Positions 1 through 8,095 of a stretch of DNA of 64,000 bases are shown one piece after another; position 1 is the first letter of the stretch, and every line of letters starts with the position of its first letter. The stretch lies in assembly GCF_002104795.1 (NCBI RefSeq), contig NZ_NCXO01000001.1, forward strand, positions 1 through 64,000, in the 5' to 3' direction. The notes beneath the pieces are model-generated. The model did not search any database. It worked only from the letters and a program-made list of their open reading frames with translations, and was not told the DNA's origin. The translations under genes and the position numbers were made by a program. Source of the DNA: Mycolicibacillus koreensis. GTDB lineage: Bacteria > Actinomycetota > Actinomycetes > Mycobacteriales > Mycobacteriaceae.

Positions 1-51
1 GGGGGGTGGGGGGGGGGGGGGGTGGGGGGGGGGGGATTGGGGGGGGGTGGG
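1..51. repeat. Low-complexity poly-G tract at the window edge
   Basis: The first 51 bases are almost pure G, broken only by single T bases and one ATT. It lies just beyond the stop codon of the DsbA-like gene. No gene is supported here: the polyglycine reading frame that starts in it is an artefact. It could be a sequencing or assembly artefact at a contig end (poly-G is a known failure mode of two-colour chemistry) or, less likely, a real G-quadruplex-forming tract. Confidence 0.85.
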
Positions 52-74
52 CGCGCCGTGCGGCCCTGCCTTCG

Positions 75-806
75 TCAGTCGCCGACGATCTCGGCGATCT
101 TCGCCCGCAGCGCCGCGGGGGTGCGTGGGGCGTAATCCTCACCGTTGATCCGCACCGTCGGGGTGCCGCGCAGGCCCGCGGCACTGGCGGCGTCCTTCAC
201 CGCGCCACGGTAGGTGCCGGTGTCGATGCACTCGCCGACGGCTTCAGAGGCGCCGGCCTCGTGGGCCCACCGGGTCAGCTGCGCATCGTCGGGCTGGTCT
301 GAGCTGGCCTCGTCGGGCTGGGTCGCCGGGTCGAACAGCAGCGCATGGAAGCGCCGAAACGCCGGCACCGACTCGTCGGCCACGCAGTAGGCGGCGGCGC
401 CGGCGCGCGAGGAGTAGGTGCGCGTCCCGGAGTCGAGGATCGCGACCGGGTAGTAGTCGGCGGCCACCGTGCCGCTGTCGATCAGGTCGTCGATGGTCTC
501 GCCGAACGTCTGCTCGAAGTGGCCGCACCCCGGGCAGAGGAAGTCTTCGTAGAGAGCGACGACCGCCTTCGGCTCCCCACTGTCGGGGTCGACCTGCAGA
601 TTGTCCGCGGCGACGCGTACCGGATGCAGGGCCTCGGTCGGTGGGCTCGCGGTGGGGTGAGCGCCCGGGGTGGCGGCGGTGCCGCGCAGCAGCAGAAACG
701 CCGCGATCACCCCGATCACCACAACCAGCGCCGCGACGATCACCACGACCGGGGCCAGTGAACGGGATGGAGGGTTGGTGGGGTCTGATGGATCAGTGGG
801 GGGCAC
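75..806 (-). CDS. Membrane-anchored DsbA-like thiol-disulfide oxidoreductase
   Basis: This 243-residue protein probably folds or oxidises exported proteins outside the membrane. After a short Pro-rich cytoplasmic tail, one hydrophobic segment (about residues 17-40, with the core VVVIVAALVVVIGVIAAFLL) acts as signal anchor. A thioredoxin-fold domain follows, with the active-site motif FLCPGC and the cis-Pro loop GTPTVRING near the C terminus, as in mycobacterial DsbA/Rv2969c-like proteins. Two further Cys (AAAYCVAD and GECIDTG) may form a structural disulfide. The GTG start at 806 is chosen because AGGGAGGAG precedes it by 10 nt. The longer open frame upstream is Arg-rich and has no such site. 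A TAGTGT -10 candidate lies at 853-848. The partner VKOR gene is not in the window. Confidence 0.85.
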   Translation of the reverse strand: MPPTDPSDPTNPPSRSLAPVVVIVAALVVVIGVIAAFLLLRGTAATPGAHPTASPPTEALHPVRVAADNLQVDPDSGEPKAVVALYEDFLCPGCGHFEQTFGETIDDLIDSGTVAADYYPVAILDSGTRTYSSRAGAAAYCVADESVPAFRRFHALLFDPATQPDEASSDQPDDAQLTRWAHEAGASEAVGECIDTGTYRGAVKDAASAAGLRGTPTVRINGEDYAPRTPAALRAKIAEIVGD

Positions 807-1280
807 CGGGGCCGATCTCCTCCCTGTGCGGCGACCGCGACCCTCTGACACTACCGTGCCGGTGCTGCGGTGATCGCGCCGGTCAGCGCCGTGTCCGACA
901 CACCGCGACACGCTCGACACGCGGAAAAACCCGCGAAATCCTGCCCGCGGGGCCGCCGCGGCGTCCACACCCACCCGCCGGCACGGCATCCGTAGCGCCG
1001 TCTTCGATGTTTCGTCATCAATCATGGTGCATGGCAACGGATTTGAATTCTCGACGACGGCAGGTCGCGATTTTGCGTCGGTGTGTGAGGGGCGCGCGAA
1101 CGGGCCCGCGACGTCGGCCTCGCCCCGGATAGGTGGCCTCGGTGCGTGCCCGCCAGGCGGGGGTGGGGTTAGATTTCGTCAGACGGCGTGGGTACGGTCG
1201 TCGTCGCTAGCGGGTGTACCCCGGCTGAGACAACAGAAATCGGTGGCCAACGGGGTCGCCGGTGAGGAGACGGAGGAATC
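807..1280. promoter_or_regulatory. Intergenic region between divergent dsbA-like gene and mihF
   Basis: No convincing gene lies in this 474-bp stretch. On the minus strand it holds the ribosome binding site (825-817) and a TANNNT -10 (853-848) for the DsbA-like gene. A moderately AT-rich patch runs from about 1003 to 1075. On the plus strand, TTAGAT (1169-1174) and TACGGT (1193-1198), 18 bp apart, could serve mihF, leaving a leader of about 75 nt. Small open frames here lack ribosome binding sites and run into mihF. Confidence 0.5.
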
Positions 1281-1598
1281 GTGGCCCTTCCCCAGTTGAC
1301 CGACGAGCAGCGCGCGGCAGCGTTGGAGAAGGCCGCCGCCGCACGCCGGGCGCGTGCCGAGCTCAAAGACCGGCTCAAGCGCGGCGGCACCAACCTCAAG
1401 CAGGTTCTCAAGGATGCCGAGACCAATGAAGTGCTGGGCAAGATGAAGGTTTCCGCCCTGCTCGAGGCGCTGCCGAAGGTGGGCAAGGTCAAGGCCCAGG
1501 AGATCATGACCGAGCTGGAGATCGCCCCCACGCGCCGGCTGCGCGGGCTGGGCGACCGGCAGCGCAAGGCGCTGCTGGAGAAGTTCGACTTCTCCTAA
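1281..1598 (+). CDS. mihF: Mycobacterial integration host factor / nucleoid-associated protein
   Basis: This 105-residue basic protein matches mycobacterial IHF (mIHF, Rv1388), which binds and compacts DNA and supports L5 phage integration. The N-terminal Ala/Arg/Lys-rich helix (residues 10-35) is followed by a helix-two turns-helix DNA-binding core with the PKVGKVKAQEIM segment near residue 66, as in H2TH proteins. Conserved family features include ISxNRRLRGLG-like TRRLRGLG near residue 88. The GTG start is preceded by GGAGGA at good spacing. gmk follows on the same strand about 10-70 bp downstream, depending on which gmk start is used, so the two probably share a transcript, with rpoZ and coaBC behind. 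Confidence 0.93.
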   Translation: MALPQLTDEQRAAALEKAAAARRARAELKDRLKRGGTNLKQVLKDAETNEVLGKMKVSALLEALPKVGKVKAQEIMTELEIAPTRRLRGLGDRQRKALLEKFDFS

Positions 1599-1667
1599 GG
1601 CGCGGCCCTGAACGCCGACGGGGGACCGGGCGGCGACCCCCACCGCGGCCCCGAGCGGGCCGGACGG

Positions 1668-2231
1668 GTGGTGGTGCTGTCCGGTCCGTCCGCGGTCGGG
1701 AAATCCAGCGTGGTCGGATGTCTGCGCCAACAGATCCCCGACCTGCATTTCAGTGTGTCGGCCACCACCCGGGCCCCGCGTCCCGGCGAGGTCGACGGCC
1801 TCGACTACCGGTTCGTCACCCCGGCGGCCTTCCAGCAGCTCATCGATGACGGTGCGCTGCTGGAATGGGCCGAGATCCACGGCGGGCTGCACCGCTCGGG
1901 CACCCCGGCCGCGCCGGTACGTGCTGCAGCGGCCGCCGGGCATCCGGTGCTCATCGAGGTCGATCTGGCCGGTGCGCGCGCGGTGAAAGCCGCGCTGCCC
2001 GCCGCTCTGACCGTGTTTTTGGCCCCGCCGGACTGGGCGACGCTGGAGCGCCGGCTGGCCGGTCGCGGCACCGAGACACCGCAGGCGATGACGCGTCGAC
2101 TGGCGACCGCCCGCGCCGAACTGGCCGCCCAGGGCGACTTCGATGTGGTCGTTGTCAACGACCGATTGGAGAACGCCTGCGCAAAATTGGTATCGTTGCT
2201 GGTGGGAACCGCGCCGGAGCCGGCCGACTAA
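1668..2231 (+). CDS. gmk: Guanylate kinase
   Basis: Phosphorylates GMP or dGMP to the diphosphate with ATP, in the cytoplasm. The P-loop [11 protein letters not shown] is at the extreme N terminus. The GMP-binding signature follows ([19 protein letters not shown]), then the EWAEIHG loop and the lid Arg-rich region ([13 protein letters not shown]). From GTG 1668 the protein has 187 residues and its first beta strand begins at residue 1, which is short for the family (about 205). No ATG, GTG or TTG lies between the in-frame mihF stop (1596-1598) and 1668. A CTG at 1608, with AAGG upstream, would add 20 residues. The true start may therefore be CTG 1608. The downstream neighbour rpoZ is 43 bp away. 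Confidence 0.92.
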   Translation: MVVLSGPSAVGKSSVVGCLRQQIPDLHFSVSATTRAPRPGEVDGLDYRFVTPAAFQQLIDDGALLEWAEIHGGLHRSGTPAAPVRAAAAAGHPVLIEVDLAGARAVKAALPAALTVFLAPPDWATLERRLAGRGTETPQAMTRRLATARAELAAQGDFDVVVVNDRLENACAKLVSLLVGTAPEPAD

Positions 2232-2274
2232 CCCGCCGCAGACCCCCGACCCCAACTTCCGGGAGACTATCCAC

Positions 2275-2571
2275 GTGAGCACCACCCAAGCCGACAGCCC
2301 GTCGGTCGACAGTTACGAGACCTACGACACGCCGCTGGGGATCACCAACCCGCCCATCGACGAGCTGCTGGAGCGCGCGTCGAGCAAGTACGCGCTGGTC
2401 ATCTACGCCGCCAAGCGGGCACGGCAGATCAACGACTACTACAACCAGCTCGGGGACGGCATCTTGGAGTACGTCGGCCCGCTGGTCGAGCCGGGGCTGC
2501 ACGAAAAGCCGCTGTCGATCGCGCTGCGCGAGATCCACGCCGACCTGCTCGAGCACACCGAAGGCGAGTAG
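2275..2571 (+). CDS. rpoZ: RNA polymerase omega subunit
   Basis: This 98-residue omega subunit helps fold and assemble the beta-prime subunit of RNA polymerase. The diagnostic omega core reads [20 protein letters not shown] followed by AAKRARQIN and a C-terminal [10 protein letters not shown] segment. The N-terminal 25 residues are acidic and Ser/Thr-rich, as in other mycobacterial omegas. The start is GTG at 2275, chosen because GGGAG lies about 10 nt upstream and the family length fits. It sits between gmk and coaBC, the usual mycobacterial order, with 13 bp to coaBC, so one operon is likely. Confidence 0.93.
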   Translation: MSTTQADSPSVDSYETYDTPLGITNPPIDELLERASSKYALVIYAAKRARQINDYYNQLGDGILEYVGPLVEPGLHEKPLSIALREIHADLLEHTEGE

Positions 2572-2584
2572 CCGGGTCGAACCG

Positions 2585-3838
2585 ATGGACCCCAAGCGGA
2601 CCCCCAAACGGATCATCGTCGGCGTCGCCGGGGGGATCGCCGCCTACAAGTCCTGCACCGTGGTGCGCCAGCTGGTCGAGGCCGGTCACCACGTCCGGGT
2701 GGTGCCGACCGAGTCCGCACTGCGGTTCGTCGGCGCCGCCACCTTCGAGGCGCTGTCCGGGGAACCGGTGAACACCGGGGTCTTCGAGGATGTCCCGCAG
2801 GTCCCGCACGTGGCGATCGGCCAGGGTGCGGATTTGGTGATCGTCGCGCCGGCGACCGCGGACCTGATGGCGCGCGCCGTCGCCGGTCGCGCCGACGACC
2901 TGCTCACCGCCACCTTGCTCACCGCGCACTGCCCGGTGCTGTTCGCCCCGGCGATGCACACCGAGATGTGGCTGCATCCGGCCACCGTCGACAACGTCGC
3001 CACCTTGCGCCGCCGCGGCGCGGTGGTCCTCGAACCGGCCTCCGGCCGGCTCACCGGCGCCGACAGCGGCGCGGGCCGGCTGCCGGAGGCCGAGGAGATC
3101 ACCACGTTCGCCGAGCTGCTGCTGGAGCGCGCCGATGCGCTGCCCTACGACCTGGCCGGGCGGCGGGTGGTGGTCACCGCCGGGGGCACCCGCGAGCCGG
3201 TCGACCCGGTGCGGTTCATCGGCAACCGCAGCTCCGGCAAGCAGGGCTACGCCGTGGCGCGGGTGGCCGCACAACGCGGTGCCCGGGTGACGCTGATCGC
3301 CGGGCACACCGCCGGACTGATCGACCCGGCCGGGGTGGAGGTGGTGCGGGTCAGCTCCGCCCAGCAGCTCGGTGAGGCGGTCGCCAAACACGTTCCCGAC
3401 GCCGACGTGCTGGTGATGGCCGCCGCCGTCGCCGACTTCCGGCCCGCGCAGGTCGCCGCCGCCAAGATCAAAAAGGGCGACAACGCCCCGCCGGTCATCG
3501 ACCTGGTCCGCAACGACGACGTGCTGGCCGGGACGGTACGGGCCCGCGCCGACGGCCAGTTGCCGAACCTGCAGGCCGTCGTCGGATTCGCCGCCGAGAC
3601 CGGCGACGACCACGGCGACGTGCTGTTCCACGCCCGGGCCAAGCTGGCGCGCAAGGGGTGCGACCTGCTGGTGGTCAACGCCGTCGGTGAGGGTCGCGCG
3701 TTCGAGGTCGACCACAACGACGGGTGGTTGCTGGCCGCCGACGGCACCGAATCGGCGCTGCAGCCCGGATCCAAAACACTGATGGCGAGCCGTATCGTGG
3801 ACGCGGTCGTCGCGTTTCTGCACGGTCACGCCCGGTAG
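2585..3838 (+). CDS. coaBC: Bifunctional phosphopantothenoylcysteine decarboxylase / phosphopantothenate-cysteine ligase
   Basis: Carries out two steps of coenzyme A synthesis: CTP-dependent joining of cysteine to 4'-phosphopantothenate (CoaB), then FMN-dependent decarboxylation (CoaC). The N-terminal flavoprotein half (residues 1-190) contains GVAGGIAAYKS, the His of QVPHVAIG that acts in decarboxylation, and the substrate-binding PAMHTEMW motif. The C-terminal half has VTAGGTREPVDPVRFIGNRS and SGKQGYA for nucleotide binding, and the KIKKG lysines typical of CoaB. The length of 417 matches the fused bacterial enzyme. It starts 13 bp after rpoZ and is followed by metK after an 83-bp gap that carries metK's own promoter. 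Confidence 0.95.
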   Translation: MDPKRTPKRIIVGVAGGIAAYKSCTVVRQLVEAGHHVRVVPTESALRFVGAATFEALSGEPVNTGVFEDVPQVPHVAIGQGADLVIVAPATADLMARAVAGRADDLLTATLLTAHCPVLFAPAMHTEMWLHPATVDNVATLRRRGAVVLEPASGRLTGADSGAGRLPEAEEITTFAELLLERADALPYDLAGRRVVVTAGGTREPVDPVRFIGNRSSGKQGYAVARVAAQRGARVTLIAGHTAGLIDPAGVEVVRVSSAQQLGEAVAKHVPDADVLVMAAAVADFRPAQVAAAKIKKGDNAPPVIDLVRNDDVLAGTVRARADGQLPNLQAVVGFAAETGDDHGDVLFHARAKLARKGCDLLVVNAVGEGRAFEVDHNDGWLLAADGTESALQPGSKTLMASRIVDAVVAFLHGHAR

Positions 3839-3873
3839 CGGCCACCGCCGCCCGGCGCCGATCGCCACGGCGA

Positions 3874-3914
3874 TACGATTTGGCTAGCTAACTTTTACGA
3901 GGCCCGGGGAAGGA
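3874..3914 (+). promoter_or_regulatory. metK promoter -10 and ribosome binding site
   Basis: TACGAT at 3874-3879 fits the mycobacterial TANNNT -10, giving a leader of about 36 nt. GGGGAAGGA at 3906-3914 is the ribosome binding site, 7 nt before GTG 3922. The leader is too short for a SAM riboswitch and none of the known SAM aptamer motifs is visible. Confidence 0.5.
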
Positions 3915-3921
3915 TGCCATT

Positions 3922-5133
3922 GTGAGTGAGATGGGGCGGTTGTTCACCAGCGAGTCGGTGACCGAGGGGCATCCGGACAAAATCTGTGACGCCGTCAGCG
4001 ACTCGGTGCTCGACGCGCTGCTGGCCGAGGACCCCGCCTCCCGTGTCGCGGTGGAGACACTGGTCACCACCGGGCAGGTCCACGTGGCCGGTGAGGTCAC
4101 CACCGCGGCCAAGGCGGCGTTCGCCGACATCACCGACACGGTGCGCAACCGCATCCTCGAGATCGGCTACGACGACTCCGCCAAGGGGTTCGACGGCGCC
4201 ACCTGCGGGGTGAACATCGCGATCGGCAAGCAGTCGCCCGACATCGCTCAGGGCGTCGACACCGCCCACGAGACCCGGGTGGAGGCGGCCACCGACCCGC
4301 TGGACGCGCAGGGCGCCGGCGACCAGGGGCTGATGTTCGGCTACGCGATCTCCGACACCCCGGAGTTGATGCCGCTGCCGATCGCGCTGGCGCACCGGCT
4401 GTCGCGCCGGCTGACCGAGGTCCGCAAGTCCGGGGCGCTGGACTATCTGCGCCCGGACGGCAAGACGCAGGTCACCGTGGCCTACGACGGCGCCACCCCG
4501 GTGCGGTTGGACACCGTGGTGCTGTCCACCCAGCATGCCGACGGTGTCGACCTGGACAACACCCTCGCCCCCGACATCCGCGACCAGGTGGTCAACACCG
4601 TGCTCGCCGAGTTGGGTCACTCCACCCTGGACACCTCCGACTACCGGCTGCTGATCAACCCGACCGGCAAGTTCGTGCTCGGCGGCCCGATGGGCGACGC
4701 CGGGCTGACCGGCCGCAAGATCATCGTCGACACCTACGGCGGTTGGGCGCGGCACGGCGGGGGAGCGTTCTCCGGCAAGGACCCGTCGAAGGTGGATCGC
4801 TCCGCGGCCTACGCGATGCGCTGGGTGGCCAAAAACGTCGTCGCCGCCGGATTGGCCGAGCGCATCGAGGTGCAGGTCGCCTACGCCATCGGCAAGGCCG
4901 CGCCGGTCGGGTTGTTCGTCGAGACGTTCGGCACCGAGACCGTCGACCCGGTCAAGATCGAGAAGGCCATCGGCGAGGTGTTCGACCTGCGCCCCGGGGC
5001 GATCATCCGGGACCTGGACCTGCTGCGGCCCATCTACGCCCAGACCGCTGCCTACGGACACTTCGGGCGCACCGACGTCGACCTGCCCTGGGAGCAGACC
5101 AACAAGGTCGACGACCTCAAACGCGCGATTTAG
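3922..5133 (+). CDS. metK: S-adenosylmethionine synthetase
   Basis: Makes S-adenosylmethionine from methionine and ATP. It is the main methyl donor supply and is cytoplasmic. Its 403 residues match the family. Signatures: [15 protein letters not shown] at residues 9-23 (ATP/Mg), [12 protein letters not shown] near residue 132, and [16 protein letters not shown] near residue 280, which are the two PROSITE AdoMet synthetase patterns. GTG 3922 has a good ribosome binding site; ATG 3931 is an alternative. The stop codon overlaps by 4 bp, tail to tail, with the stop of the convergent CHAP lipoprotein gene. Confidence 0.97.
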   Translation: MSEMGRLFTSESVTEGHPDKICDAVSDSVLDALLAEDPASRVAVETLVTTGQVHVAGEVTTAAKAAFADITDTVRNRILEIGYDDSAKGFDGATCGVNIAIGKQSPDIAQGVDTAHETRVEAATDPLDAQGAGDQGLMFGYAISDTPELMPLPIALAHRLSRRLTEVRKSGALDYLRPDGKTQVTVAYDGATPVRLDTVVLSTQHADGVDLDNTLAPDIRDQVVNTVLAELGHSTLDTSDYRLLINPTGKFVLGGPMGDAGLTGRKIIVDTYGGWARHGGGAFSGKDPSKVDRSAAYAMRWVAKNVVAAGLAERIEVQVAYAIGKAAPVGLFVETFGTETVDPVKIEKAIGEVFDLRPGAIIRDLDLLRPIYAQTAAYGHFGRTDVDLPWEQTNKVDDLKRAI

Positions 5134-5684
5134 CCGTCGGCGGGGAGGCCGAACCCGCGCAAACCCGGATCGTCGGCGGTGGTGAAGCGGTGTACCGCGA
5201 TCCCGCCCTCGTTGCCGCCGACGGTGGTGAGAACCCCGTCGGTGACGGCGACGACGAAGTTGGTGTGCTGACCGAACGGGCTGGGCTCGTCGTAGATGAC
5301 CACGTCGGCGACCTGCGGGCGATACCCGCCGTCGGCGGGCCGGAACCGCTCGGCCTGTCGAAAGGCCTGCTCCAGGGTGGCCACGCCGGGGATCCGCCAC
5401 GACCCCGAATTCGGGTTGGTCACCGGGGCGCCGGCGGCACGCAGCACCCAGCTGACGAAATCGGCGCACCACGGCTCATCGAGCCCGTCGGCGTAGGTCG
5501 GCCCCGGCGGCTGGTGGGCGTACTGCTCGGCGAGCACGTCGACCACCGCGGCCCGCACCGGGGACAGCCCGGCGGTGTCGACCACCGGGAACGCCACCTC
5601 GGGCGGCCGCTGCTGGCAGCCGGCCAGCGTGATGACCAGCGCCGCGAGCGCCGCAACCAGGCGGTGCGGTCGGTGCAGTGCCAT
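5130..5684 (-). CDS. CHAP-domain lipoprotein (putative amidase/peptidase)
   Basis: This 184-residue protein has a lipoprotein signal: basic start, hydrophobic stretch and lipobox ITLAGC with Cys at about 23. The exported part contains a CHAP (NlpC/P60-like) fold. The probable nucleophile Cys is in [12 protein letters not shown] and the catalytic His is in [11 protein letters not shown], so it may cut peptidoglycan peptides or related amides; the substrate is unknown. ATG 5684 is preceded by TACGCT (5697-5692) with 7 nt between, so the transcript is probably leaderless. The reading frame extends further upstream but without signal-peptide character. It is divergent from the small membrane gene at 5761 and shares a symmetrical promoter with it. 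I recall no such gene at this locus in M. tuberculosis. Confidence 0.75.
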   Translation of the reverse strand: MALHRPHRLVAALAALVITLAGCQQRPPEVAFPVVDTAGLSPVRAAVVDVLAEQYAHQPPGPTYADGLDEPWCADFVSWVLRAAGAPVTNPNSGSWRIPGVATLEQAFRQAERFRPADGGYRPQVADVVIYDEPSPFGQHTNFVVAVTDGVLTTVGGNEGGIAVHRFTTADDPGLRGFGLPADG

Positions 5685-5690
5685 GCGATT

Positions 5691-5726
5691 GAGCGTAACC
5701 GGGGCCCCGGTGCGCCCGTTACGCTC
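5691..5726. promoter_or_regulatory. Symmetrical divergent promoter (9-bp inverted repeat containing both -10 elements)
   Basis: GAGCGTAAC (5691-5699) and GTTACGCTC (5718-5726) are perfect inverted repeats separated by 18 nt. Each arm contains TACGCT read toward its own gene: the CHAP lipoprotein leftward and the small membrane protein rightward. With the -10 boxes this close, each gene's -35 region falls on the other's -10, so the two polymerases should exclude each other. It could also be a regulator site. Confidence 0.5.
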
Positions 5727-5760
5727 ACAGGGCGCGCGGAGCGACAGGGAGGCGGCCCCG

Positions 5761-6006
5761 ATGATGATCATGATCGGTCAGGTGACGTTGCTGACGTTCC
5801 TGGCGCTCGCGCTGGGCGTGATCGCGGTGGTGTTCGTGCGCGGAGTGCGCCGCAACGGGTTTCCGGACCCGCCGGCCGACCCGTCGGCGGCGGCGCTGCA
5901 CCGAGCCATCTACGGGCCGCGCCCGCCCACGCCGTTGCCGGAGTGGGCCTACGGCGACGAGATCGGGGATCGGGCCGACGAGGCGCCCTCCGACGAGGCG
6001 TCCTGA
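5761..6006 (+). CDS. Small single-pass membrane protein of unknown function
   Basis: This 81-residue protein has an N-terminal membrane segment (about residues 5-24, with GQVTLLTFLALALGVIAVVF) and a Pro/Asp-rich tail ending in an acidic stretch. I do not recognise a family. The start at ATG 5761 is favoured because AGGGAGG lies 8 nt upstream; ATG 5770 is an alternative that would still keep the membrane segment. TACGCT at 5720-5725 is a likely -10. It is divergent from the CHAP lipoprotein gene, which may hint at a shared envelope role, but that is inference only. Confidence 0.55.
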   Translation: MMIMIGQVTLLTFLALALGVIAVVFVRGVRRNGFPDPPADPSAAALHRAIYGPRPPTPLPEWAYGDEIGDRADEAPSDEAS

Positions 6007-6066
6007 GCGACGCGCCCCTGACGAGCAACCCTGAGCGCCCCGAGTAGCCCCGAGGGCATCACCGGG

Positions 6067-6984
6067 TCACAAGGTGCCGAGTACGGCCGTCACCAGGTTC
6101 TCGATCGCCAGCGGGATCTGCGTGACGGCGAACATCTGCGGTAGCTCCGCAGTCGCCGAGGCCCACGGCTGCCAGCCCAGTGCCGTGGCGACGGCCATCG
6201 GGACCGTCGACGTGAGGACCGAGAGCAGGCCGTTGTCGATCGGGAACGAACCGATCGACAGCAGCCCCGGCCAGAAGTGCCCGCCGCCGGCGTCGGCGAC
6301 ACCGCCATTGAGCAGCGCGCCGGTGACCGCGGCGGGCAGGTTGACCAGACCGCCCAGTGCGGTGAGCGGGTCGCCCTGCCCGACCGCATCGGCCACCGTG
6401 TGGGCGGTGTCGCCCAACGCCGCGGCAACACTGTGCACCGGGCCGAGAGCGGCGACCGTGACATACGGATCGGTCAGGTCGGCGAGCGCCGCCACCACGT
6501 TCGCCAGATTCTGCGCCATGGTGGCCGGAATCGCCATCACCGGATCCAGGTGCGCGACGGGATCGGTGACCGTCCCGACCAGCAGATCGGCCAGTGCGGT
6601 GAACCCCTGATCGAGGTGCCCGGACGTGAGATCGCCGACGATGTCGGTCAGCCCGGCCGGCCACCGCTGGGTCAGGTACCCGAGCAGTTCCCCGGTGCCG
6701 CCCTGCAACGCGGTGGCGGTCGTGGCGGCGTAGCCGCCCAGATTGTCGAGGAACTGCGTCAGCGCCGGCAGCCGGCGCGCCATCAGAGATGAGGCCAGGG
6801 CCCCCAGATTGTCCGCGGAGGTCGCCAAGACGTCCATCCACGCCGTGACGGGGTCGGCGGCGGCCGCCAGTGCGACCGAGAGCCGCTCCGGATTCGTCGG
6901 AACCGGTTCCACCGGCGCGGCGGCGACCAGGGCCGCGGTCAGCGCGACGCTGCCGAACACTGAGCGGTGGCGGGTTGGGTGCAC
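6067..6984 (-). CDS. Exported hypothetical protein, PE/PPE-like C-terminal flavour
   Basis: This 305-residue protein has a signal peptide: basic HPTRHRS start, then VALTAALVAAAP with a probable cleavage after it. The mature part is Ala/Leu/Gly/Thr-rich and helical, with repeated short phrases such as LADLLVGTVTDPVA and LPAAVTGALLNG. Secreted mycobacterial proteins related to PE family C-terminal regions look like this. No catalytic motif is visible. The start GTG 6984 is chosen because GAAGGGA precedes it by 6 nt and the signal peptide then begins properly; the longer frame adds 25 residues without support. A strong -10, TATAGT, lies at 7030-7025. Function unknown. Confidence 0.65.
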   Translation of the reverse strand: MHPTRHRSVFGSVALTAALVAAAPVEPVPTNPERLSVALAAAADPVTAWMDVLATSADNLGALASSLMARRLPALTQFLDNLGGYAATTATALQGGTGELLGYLTQRWPAGLTDIVGDLTSGHLDQGFTALADLLVGTVTDPVAHLDPVMAIPATMAQNLANVVAALADLTDPYVTVAALGPVHSVAAALGDTAHTVADAVGQGDPLTALGGLVNLPAAVTGALLNGGVADAGGGHFWPGLLSIGSFPIDNGLLSVLTSTVPMAVATALGWQPWASATAELPQMFAVTQIPLAIENLVTAVLGTL

Positions 6985-7024
6985 GGCGGTTCCCTTCGCC
7001 TGCCCCCGGATCGGTATCGCAAAG

Positions 7025-7030
7025 ACTATA
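7025..7030 (-). promoter_or_regulatory. -10 element for the exported protein gene
   Basis: On the minus strand the hexamer is TATAGT, one base from the sigma-70/SigA consensus, in an AT-rich patch. It predicts a transcript starting near 7018 with a leader of about 34 nt before the GTG at 6984. Confidence 0.5.
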
Positions 7031-7073
7031 AGCGGGCTTACGGACGCATCGGGGGACAACGGCGAAAATCGTT

Positions 7074-7118
7074 GCGCACCAGGAGGCGCACCAGGAGGCG
7101 CACCCCGTTGCGCACCAC
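7074..7118. repeat. 12-bp tandem repeat
   Basis: GCGCACCAGGAG occurs twice head to tail (7074-7085 and 7086-7097), then GCGCACC (7098-7104). GTTGCGCACCA is present at both 7071-7081 and 7108-7118. The cluster lies between the esterase stop codon and the promoter of the exported protein gene. No function is evident; it is probably replication slippage. Confidence 0.6.
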
Positions 7119-7144
7119 GAGGGTCCGGCGGCGATGCGCCGGTT

Positions 7145-8083
7145 TCAGGCGCGCAGCCCGGCGTGCAGCGCGGCCAGCCCCCGCTCGGTCGCCGCGGTGG
7201 CCGCCGGGACCACGCCGGAGTAGCCGAGATAGCCGTGCACCAGGGTCGCGGCGTTGTCGGTCTGCACCGCCACCCCGGCCGCGGTGAGCAGGTCGGCGTA
7301 GTGCAGGCCGTCGTCGCGCAGCGGGTCGTATCCGGCCACCGCGATGTAGGCCGGCGGCAGCCCGTGCAGGTCCGCGGTGCGGGCCGGGGCCATCGTCGGC
7401 GGCGGGTTCCGCGGATCGACCCCGTCCCCGGCGTACCAGCGGGTGAACGCCGCCAGCGCCGCGCGGTCCATCACCGGGGCGTCGGCGTTCTCGGTGAACG
7501 ACGGCAGCGACGTGTCGTAGGTGGTGCCCGGGTACCACAGCAACTGGAACACGATCGCGGGCCCGCCCTGATCGCGGGCCAACTGGGCGACCACCGCCGA
7601 CAGCGTGCCCCCGGCGGAGTCACCGGCCACCGCCAGCCGCGCCGCATCGGCGCCGAATTCGGCGCCGTGAGCAGCCACCCACTCGGTCGCCGCCAACGCG
7701 TCCTCGACCGCCGCCGGATGCGGATGTTCCGGCGCCAGCCGGTAATCGACCGACACCACCACCGCGTCGGCGCCGACGGCGTGGTCGCGCGCCGTGCCGT
7801 CATGGGTGTCCAGATCGCCGATCGCGAACCCGCCGCCGTGGAAGAACACCACCACCGGGTGCGGCCCGGGGCCCGGCGGCCAGTAGATCCGCACCGGCAG
7901 GTCACCGGCCGGCCCGGGGATCACCCGGTCTTCGGTGCGCACCTGGGGATGCACCGGGCGGCGCTTGAGATCACGGAAACGCTTGCGGGCGGCCTGCACC
8001 CCGCCGTCGGCGGTCAACCGGAACGGCACCGCGTCCAGTACCTTCTGCAAGATGGGGTCGATGGGCGGTGAATCTGCGGACAT
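7145..8083 (-). CDS. Alpha/beta-hydrolase esterase of the hormone-sensitive lipase group (LipI/NlhH-like)
   Basis: This 312-residue serine ester hydrolase probably cleaves short-chain acyl esters. The oxyanion-hole motif [11 protein letters not shown] is near residue 80 and the nucleophile elbow GDSAGG near residue 155. The acid is probably in the DPLRDDG segment and the His in TLVHGYLG, completing the triad. Mycobacterial LipI/NlhH (Rv1399c-Rv1400c) occupy the same position before the YhhN and priA genes. ATG 8083 is supported by a TAAGGT -10 (8095-8090) exactly 6 nt upstream, which indicates leaderless transcription. Its start codon overlaps the start codon of the divergent YhhN gene by 2 bp. 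No signal peptide is visible. Confidence 0.88.
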   Translation of the reverse strand: MSADSPPIDPILQKVLDAVPFRLTADGGVQAARKRFRDLKRRPVHPQVRTEDRVIPGPAGDLPVRIYWPPGPGPHPVVVFFHGGGFAIGDLDTHDGTARDHAVGADAVVVSVDYRLAPEHPHPAAVEDALAATEWVAAHGAEFGADAARLAVAGDSAGGTLSAVVAQLARDQGGPAIVFQLLWYPGTTYDTSLPSFTENADAPVMDRAALAAFTRWYAGDGVDPRNPPPTMAPARTADLHGLPPAYIAVAGYDPLRDDGLHYADLLTAAGVAVQTDNAATLVHGYLGYSGVVPAATAATERGLAALHAGLRA

Positions 8084-8095
8084 GACGACACCTTA
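8070..8095. promoter_or_regulatory. Overlapping divergent leaderless promoters
   Basis: On the minus strand TAAGGT (8095-8090) is followed by 6 nt and ATG 8083. On the plus strand GAATCT (8070-8075) is followed by 6 nt and ATG 8082. The two start codons share the CATG at 8081-8084, so each -10 lies inside the other gene's first codons. Confidence 0.4.

Noticed and set aside
6..302. Open frame beginning with polyglycine
   Set aside because: It arises from the poly-G edge tract and runs antisense to the DsbA-like gene.
3839..3921. Possible SAM riboswitch before metK
   Set aside because: The predicted leader is about 36 nt and carries no known SAM aptamer core.
7074..7118. Tandem GCGCACCAGGAG copies as a CRISPR-like array
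   Set aside because: Units are 12 bp, directly adjacent and without spacers; simple slippage explains them.
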